Below, piece by piece: positions 60,876 through 64,000 of a stretch of DNA of 64,000 nucleotides. The notes under the pieces are model-generated. The model saw only the letters and a program-made list of their open reading frames with translations, searched no databases and was not told the DNA's origin. The stretch's first letter is position 1, and each line of letters opens with the position of its first letter. The DNA is from Limosilactobacillus antri DSM 16041 (GTDB lineage: Bacteria > Bacillota > Bacilli > Lactobacillales > Lactobacillaceae), in contig NZ_GG700733.1 in the NCBI RefSeq assembly GCF_000160835.1, forward strand, positions 189,946 to 253,945, written 5' to 3'. Made by a program: the position numbers and the translations under genes.

Positions 60876-61889
60876 ATGAAAGCACTTGTGTTAACTGGAA
60901 CTAAGCAGCTCGAAGTCAAGGACGTGGAAACTCCGGCAGTTAAGCCGGACGAGGTGTTAGTTCACACCGCCTATGCCGGGATCTGCGGGACGGATCACGC
61001 CCTATACGCGGGGTTGCCGGGTTCTGCCAGCGCGGTTCCGCCGATTGTTCTGGGACACGAAAATTCAGGAGTTGTTGCCAAGGTGGGGTCCGCGGTTAAG
61101 AACGTTAAGGTCGGGGACCGGGTCACGGTTGACCCGAACATCTACTGCGGCGAATGCAAATACTGCCGGACTTCCCGTCCCGAAATGTGTGAGAACCTTT
61201 CTGCAGTTGGCGTTACCCGTGATGGGGGCTTTGAAGACTACTTTACCGCCCCGGCTAAGGTGGTTTACGCAATTCCAGATAGTGTGTCATTGAAGGCCGC
61301 TGCCGTTACGGAACCACTGTCATGCGCGGTTCACGGCGTTGACCTGCTGGAAATCCACCCCTACCAGAAGGCGCTAGTAATCGGTGACGGTTTTATGGGG
61401 CAATTGTTTGTCCAGACCCTGCAAGCCTATGGGGTGAGCGAAGTGACCCTCAGTGGCCGGAATGACGATAAGCTGAAGCTCAACCATGACCGCTTTGGTG
61501 CCAAGGCCATCAATACCGCTAAGGGTGAACAGATTCCGACGAACGAGTACGACATCGTAATCGAGGCGGTTGGCCGGCCGGAAACACAGGAACAGGCCGT
61601 TGAGGCGGCCGCCCGCGGTAGTCAGGTTTCCATGTTCGGCGTGGGAAACCCTGACGATAAGTTCGCCATTAACAGCTACGAAGTCTTCCAAAAGCAGCTG
61701 AAGATTCAGGGAGCGTTTATCAACCCGTACTGCTTTGAAGATTCCATCGCCCTAATGGCTTCAGGCAAGGTTGACGTGTTACCGCTGCTGTCCCACGAGT
61801 TTGACGTTAAGGAAGTTGACGACTTCGTAAATGGCCGTATTAAAAACGTCTCAAAGGCGGTTGTGAAACTGGCCGGCGAAGAAGCCTAA
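60876..61889 (+). CDS. Zinc-dependent medium-chain alcohol/polyol dehydrogenase
   Basis: 337 residues. Catalytic zinc ligands in GICGTDH and GHENSG; a structural-zinc loop with four Cys (CGECKYCRTSRPEMC); cofactor loop GDGFMGQLF in place of the usual GxGxxG. Closest in style to sorbitol/threonine dehydrogenase-like MDR proteins; substrate unknown. ATG 60876 follows AAGGAG by 8 bases. Strong promoter and its own terminator suggest a highly expressed single gene. Confidence 0.88.
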   Translation: MKALVLTGTKQLEVKDVETPAVKPDEVLVHTAYAGICGTDHALYAGLPGSASAVPPIVLGHENSGVVAKVGSAVKNVKVGDRVTVDPNIYCGECKYCRTSRPEMCENLSAVGVTRDGGFEDYFTAPAKVVYAIPDSVSLKAAAVTEPLSCAVHGVDLLEIHPYQKALVIGDGFMGQLFVQTLQAYGVSEVTLSGRNDDKLKLNHDRFGAKAINTAKGEQIPTNEYDIVIEAVGRPETQEQAVEAAARGSQVSMFGVGNPDDKFAINSYEVFQKQLKIQGAFINPYCFEDSIALMASGKVDVLPLLSHEFDVKEVDDFVNGRIKNVSKAVVKLAGEEA

Positions 61890-61895
61890 CGGACT

Positions 61896-61935
61896 AAAAA
61901 CATTTCCCGGGAAATTACTGGGGAATGTTTTTTTT
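61896..61935 (+). terminator. Terminator of the alcohol dehydrogenase gene
   Basis: AAAACATTTCCC pairs with GGGAATGTTTT, then TTTTG. Confidence 0.85.
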
Positions 61936-61946
61936 GTACAGTTATG

Positions 61947-62006
61947 TTGACACGGTGTCACCAAAGGGTGTATGCTGTTGACAAGCTTAAAAATGACACG
62001 GTGTCA
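61947..62006 (+). promoter_or_regulatory. hrt promoter with two HrtR-type operators
   Basis: -35 TTGACA (61947-61952), 18-base spacer, -10 TATGCT (61971-61976). TGACAC-G-GTGTCA occurs at 61948-61960 (covering the -35) and again at 61994-62006, 46 bases apart. It differs by one central base from the core of the lactococcal HrtR operator (ATGACACAGTGTCAT). Confidence 0.85.
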
Positions 62007-62020
62007 CTAGGAGGAACAAA

Positions 62021-62542
62021 ATGCCAACCCAAACCTTTGAAAATTTAACCGAGAGTAAGCAGGACCTGGTTCGGCAGGCCCTATTAGAGGAGTTTAGCAA
62101 GCATAACTTGGCCGATGCCCAGGTCGCCCGAATTGTGAAGAGTGCCCGCATCGCACGGGGGGCCTTCTATAAGTATTTCGCTGACCTGACGGACGCCTAC
62201 CGCTATCTATACCAGTACGCGATGAACGACCTGCATGATACACGAATCCGGGCCCACCGCTTATTAACTGCGCAGGAGTATGTCGACCAGGTGACGACGT
62301 TTTTAGAACAGGTCAGCGCCAGTCCGTACCAGGAGTTAATCCAGCGGCACTACGCGGTCAACGAAGCCCTGCTGCACACCCAAGTGGTGCCCCGCTTACG
62401 GCCCGCCAGCGCGGTCGAATGGGCAGTAATGGTCCTAGTACACGAAACGATTAGGGAGGCCCTTTGGCAGCCGCAGGAGCGTTCAGAAGCTACCCAGCGG
62501 CTGGCCGAAGCATTAACGAGCCTCCTAGCACGAGGTGATTAG
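62021..62542 (+). CDS. hrtR: TetR-family heme-responsive regulator (HrtR-like)
   Basis: 173 residues. N-terminal helix-turn-helix (about 33-52, ARIVKSARIARGAFYKYFAD); C-terminal ligand domain. His72 (NDLHDTR) sits at the position of a heme axial ligand in Lactococcus HrtR, and His141 (VLVHETI) is a candidate second ligand. Two operator palindromes lie in its promoter, so it should repress its own operon and be released by heme. The stop touches the next gene's start. Identity rests on gene order, operator and His positions. Confidence 0.82.
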   Translation: MPTQTFENLTESKQDLVRQALLEEFSKHNLADAQVARIVKSARIARGAFYKYFADLTDAYRYLYQYAMNDLHDTRIRAHRLLTAQEYVDQVTTFLEQVSASPYQELIQRHYAVNEALLHTQVVPRLRPASAVEWAVMVLVHETIREALWQPQERSEATQRLAEALTSLLARGD

Positions 62543-63613
62543 ATGTTTTTAGCATTACGCGAAATTAAACATGAGAAGGTCCGCTATGGGCTAATTATCG
62601 CGATGATCGTAATGATTAGCTACCTGATGTTTGTCCTGATGGGAATGATGATCGGCCTGGCAAACGAAAATAAAGCGGCCATCACGACCTGGCAGACGCA
62701 GACCGTCTACCTGAATAAAAACGCCAATGATAACCTGAGCCAGTCGCTGATTACCAGCGACCAGCTCGCCGGACACCGGCTTAACCGGCACGAATCGCTG
62801 GTGGGGCAAGCGCCAGTAGTGCTTACCAAGGCGAATGGCAAGGCTGATAAGCAAAGTGCCCAGTTTATCGGCCTGGACCCGAAGCAGGCCATTGCCAAGG
62901 AAAATATCCCCTTGGCAAGCGGCCGGCACGCCCACCACGCTGATGAGCTGGTGGTTGACCAGAGTCTGCGGGCGAAGGGCTACCGGCTAAGCGATCGGGT
63001 CCGGCTGAATTCGACTGCCGACGACTACCGGATTGTCGGTTTTGCCAAGGGAGCCCAGCTCAACGTGGCGCCAGTGGTGTACGGTCGGTTAGCGACGTGG
63101 AAAACGCTCCGTGGTGTGAATCAGCAAGTCGTGGCGAGTGGAATCATCAGCAACCAGTTGGAGGGCGGGCACCGCTTTGACAAACTGGCCCGCTACACCA
63201 GCCAGGAGTTTATTCAGAAGCTGCCGGGGTACGCGGCCCAAAACAACACGTTTGCGTTCATGATTGGCTTTTTAATGGTAATCTCGTTGATTATCATTGC
63301 GGTTTTCCTGTACATTTTGACGATGCAGAAGATGCCGAATTATGCGGTCCTGCGTGCCCAAGGGATCCCAGCCCGCTACTTGATTGCGACCACGATTCAT
63401 CAGGCGGTGATCCTAATGGCTGCGGGAATCTGTGGGGGTCTTTTGCTGACCCTGCTGACCACCTGGCTAATGCCGATGACCGTTGCCCTGGTGCTGGACT
63501 GGCCGCTGATTGCGCTAATGGTCGTGGTGTTAATTATCCTCGGTGTGCTGGGGGCATTCTTGCCGGTGCGGATGATTCTTAAAATTGACCCCGTGCGGGC
63601 GCTGAATGGCTAG
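62543..63613 (+). CDS. hrtB: ABC transporter permease, heme exporter HrtB-like
   Basis: 356 residues, MacB/FtsX-type permease: one helix near the N-terminus (about 15-38), a large extracellular domain (about 40-225), then three C-terminal helices including MIGFLMVISLIIIAVFLYIL and the final LVVVLIILGVLGAFLPVRM. In lactococci and staphylococci such proteins extrude excess heme with an ATPase. GAGGTG precedes the ATG. ATPase gene begins 10 bases after the stop. Confidence 0.83.
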   Translation: MFLALREIKHEKVRYGLIIAMIVMISYLMFVLMGMMIGLANENKAAITTWQTQTVYLNKNANDNLSQSLITSDQLAGHRLNRHESLVGQAPVVLTKANGKADKQSAQFIGLDPKQAIAKENIPLASGRHAHHADELVVDQSLRAKGYRLSDRVRLNSTADDYRIVGFAKGAQLNVAPVVYGRLATWKTLRGVNQQVVASGIISNQLEGGHRFDKLARYTSQEFIQKLPGYAAQNNTFAFMIGFLMVISLIIIAVFLYILTMQKMPNYAVLRAQGIPARYLIATTIHQAVILMAAGICGGLLLTLLTTWLMPMTVALVLDWPLIALMVVVLIILGVLGAFLPVRMILKIDPVRALNG

Positions 63614-63623
63614 GAGGGATACG

Positions 63624-64000
63624 ATGGCAGTAATCGAATTAAAAAACATTAATAAGACCTTTGGCGAAGGGATTGGCCGGGTCCAGGTGCTGGATAACGT
63701 CAATTTCAGCGCTGACCGGGGCCAGCTAAGCTTGATCTTGGGCCCCTCAGGCTCGGGAAAGAGTACGTTTCTAACAATTGCCGGCGGCCTTCAGACCCCC
63801 TCTAGCGGGAGCGTAACGGTCGAGGGAAAACGGCTGGGAAAGTTAACTTCTAAGGACCGTGACCAGCTGCGGCTGAACAAGATTGGCTTTGTCCTGCAAT
63901 CGTACAACCTGCTTCCCTACCTAAGCGTTGCCGACCAGTTTGTACTGGTACGAAAAGTAAAAAAGACCGGCAACCTGCCGGATGCGGAATTCCAACGTCT
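63624..64000 (+). CDS. hrtA: ABC transporter ATPase, HrtA-like (truncated by window end)
   Basis: First 125 residues only. Starts MAVIELKNINKTFGEG; Walker A GPSGSGKST, Q-loop FVLQSYNLLPYLSVADQ, as in LolD/MacB-type ATPases. AGGAGGGA precedes the ATG. Signature and Walker B motifs would lie beyond the window. Partner of the preceding permease. Confidence 0.83.
   Translation, partial: MAVIELKNINKTFGEGIGRVQVLDNVNFSADRGQLSLILGPSGSGKSTFLTIAGGLQTPSSGSVTVEGKRLGKLTSKDRDQLRLNKIGFVLQSYNLLPYLSVADQFVLVRKVKKTGNLPDAEFQR

Overview
The window reads as chromosome from a heterofermentative-type lactic acid bacterium, most likely Limosilactobacillus (L. fermentum/reuteri group). This is inferred from the gene families: PepN, PepC, L-2-hydroxyisocaproate dehydrogenase, a Lactobacillales-style T-box/FMN/fluoride riboswitch repertoire, Rpn-type recombination-promoting nuclease genes, an ISL3 transposase and many short GC-rich codon-biased genes. 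No database was consulted.

Layout. 1-340: edge of an ISL3-type insertion sequence. 347-4590: asparaginase, then a three-gene unit made of coproheme decarboxylase (ChdC), an MFS transporter and coproporphyrin ferrochelatase (CpfC). 4696-5598: intact Rpn nuclease gene. 5603-8303: asnA-asnS operon under an Asn T-box. 8317-11352: GNAT, glutamine amidotransferase, FolT with a structured leader, peptidoglycan amidase. 11674-15177: PreT, a PreA gene with an in-frame stop, and a GRP-family transporter. 15187-17721: pepN. 17879-19063: second Rpn gene broken by a small repeat element, then tRNA-Ser. 19651-23328: FMN riboswitch and the complete ribD-ribE-ribBA-ribH operon. 23348-23937: three tiny genes. 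24079-25472: T-box controlled PanE-family reductase. 25528-29487: acetyltransferases, paired fluoride channels with a fluoride riboswitch, NAD-binding protein, HigBA-like toxin-antitoxin. 29485-34496: an atypical response regulator facing pstSCAB-phoU across PHO-box repeats. 34561-44127: PepC, AhpD-like, CsbD/GlsB stress pair, HxlR/D-2-hydroxyacid dehydrogenase, butA, asd, cinnamoyl-esterase-like hydrolase, Kef antiporter. 44278-51557: tRNA-Glu, tRNA-Gln, Dps, orphan RelB, stand-alone RibB, matrixin protease, cytochrome b5-like protein, ENPP-like phosphodiesterase and UMF1 transporter. 51585-53446: purine-type PRT and permease. 53499-55791: Ile T-box operon of a hydratase and L-HicDH. 55831-58092: thrS under a Thr T-box. 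58119-60626: low-complexity membrane protein and MntH. 60805-64000: zinc alcohol dehydrogenase, then an hrtRBA-type heme-efflux operon cut by the window end.

Two themes connect distant genes. First, heme: the last steps of the coproporphyrin-dependent pathway (ChdC, CpfC) with a candidate porphyrin transporter, a cytochrome b5-like protein, and HrtRBA-type heme export with operators closely resembling those of the lactococcal system. This suggests a cell that salvages a porphyrin precursor, makes heme and guards against excess. Second, 2-keto/2-hydroxy acid metabolism: T-boxes sit in front of a PanE-family reductase and an L-HicDH operon, so tRNA charging controls branched-chain or aromatic keto-acid reduction as well as asnA-asnS and thrS.

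Other points of note: the threonyl-tRNA synthetase keeps its catalytic core but lacks recognisable editing-site residues; the pst-adjacent regulator has lost most receiver-domain active-site residues; an orphan RelB sits behind a 40-bp perfect palindrome; and a short repeat family occurs in at least two copies, one of them inside an Rpn gene. Terminator, promoter and RNA calls were made by eye from complementarity and consensus match.
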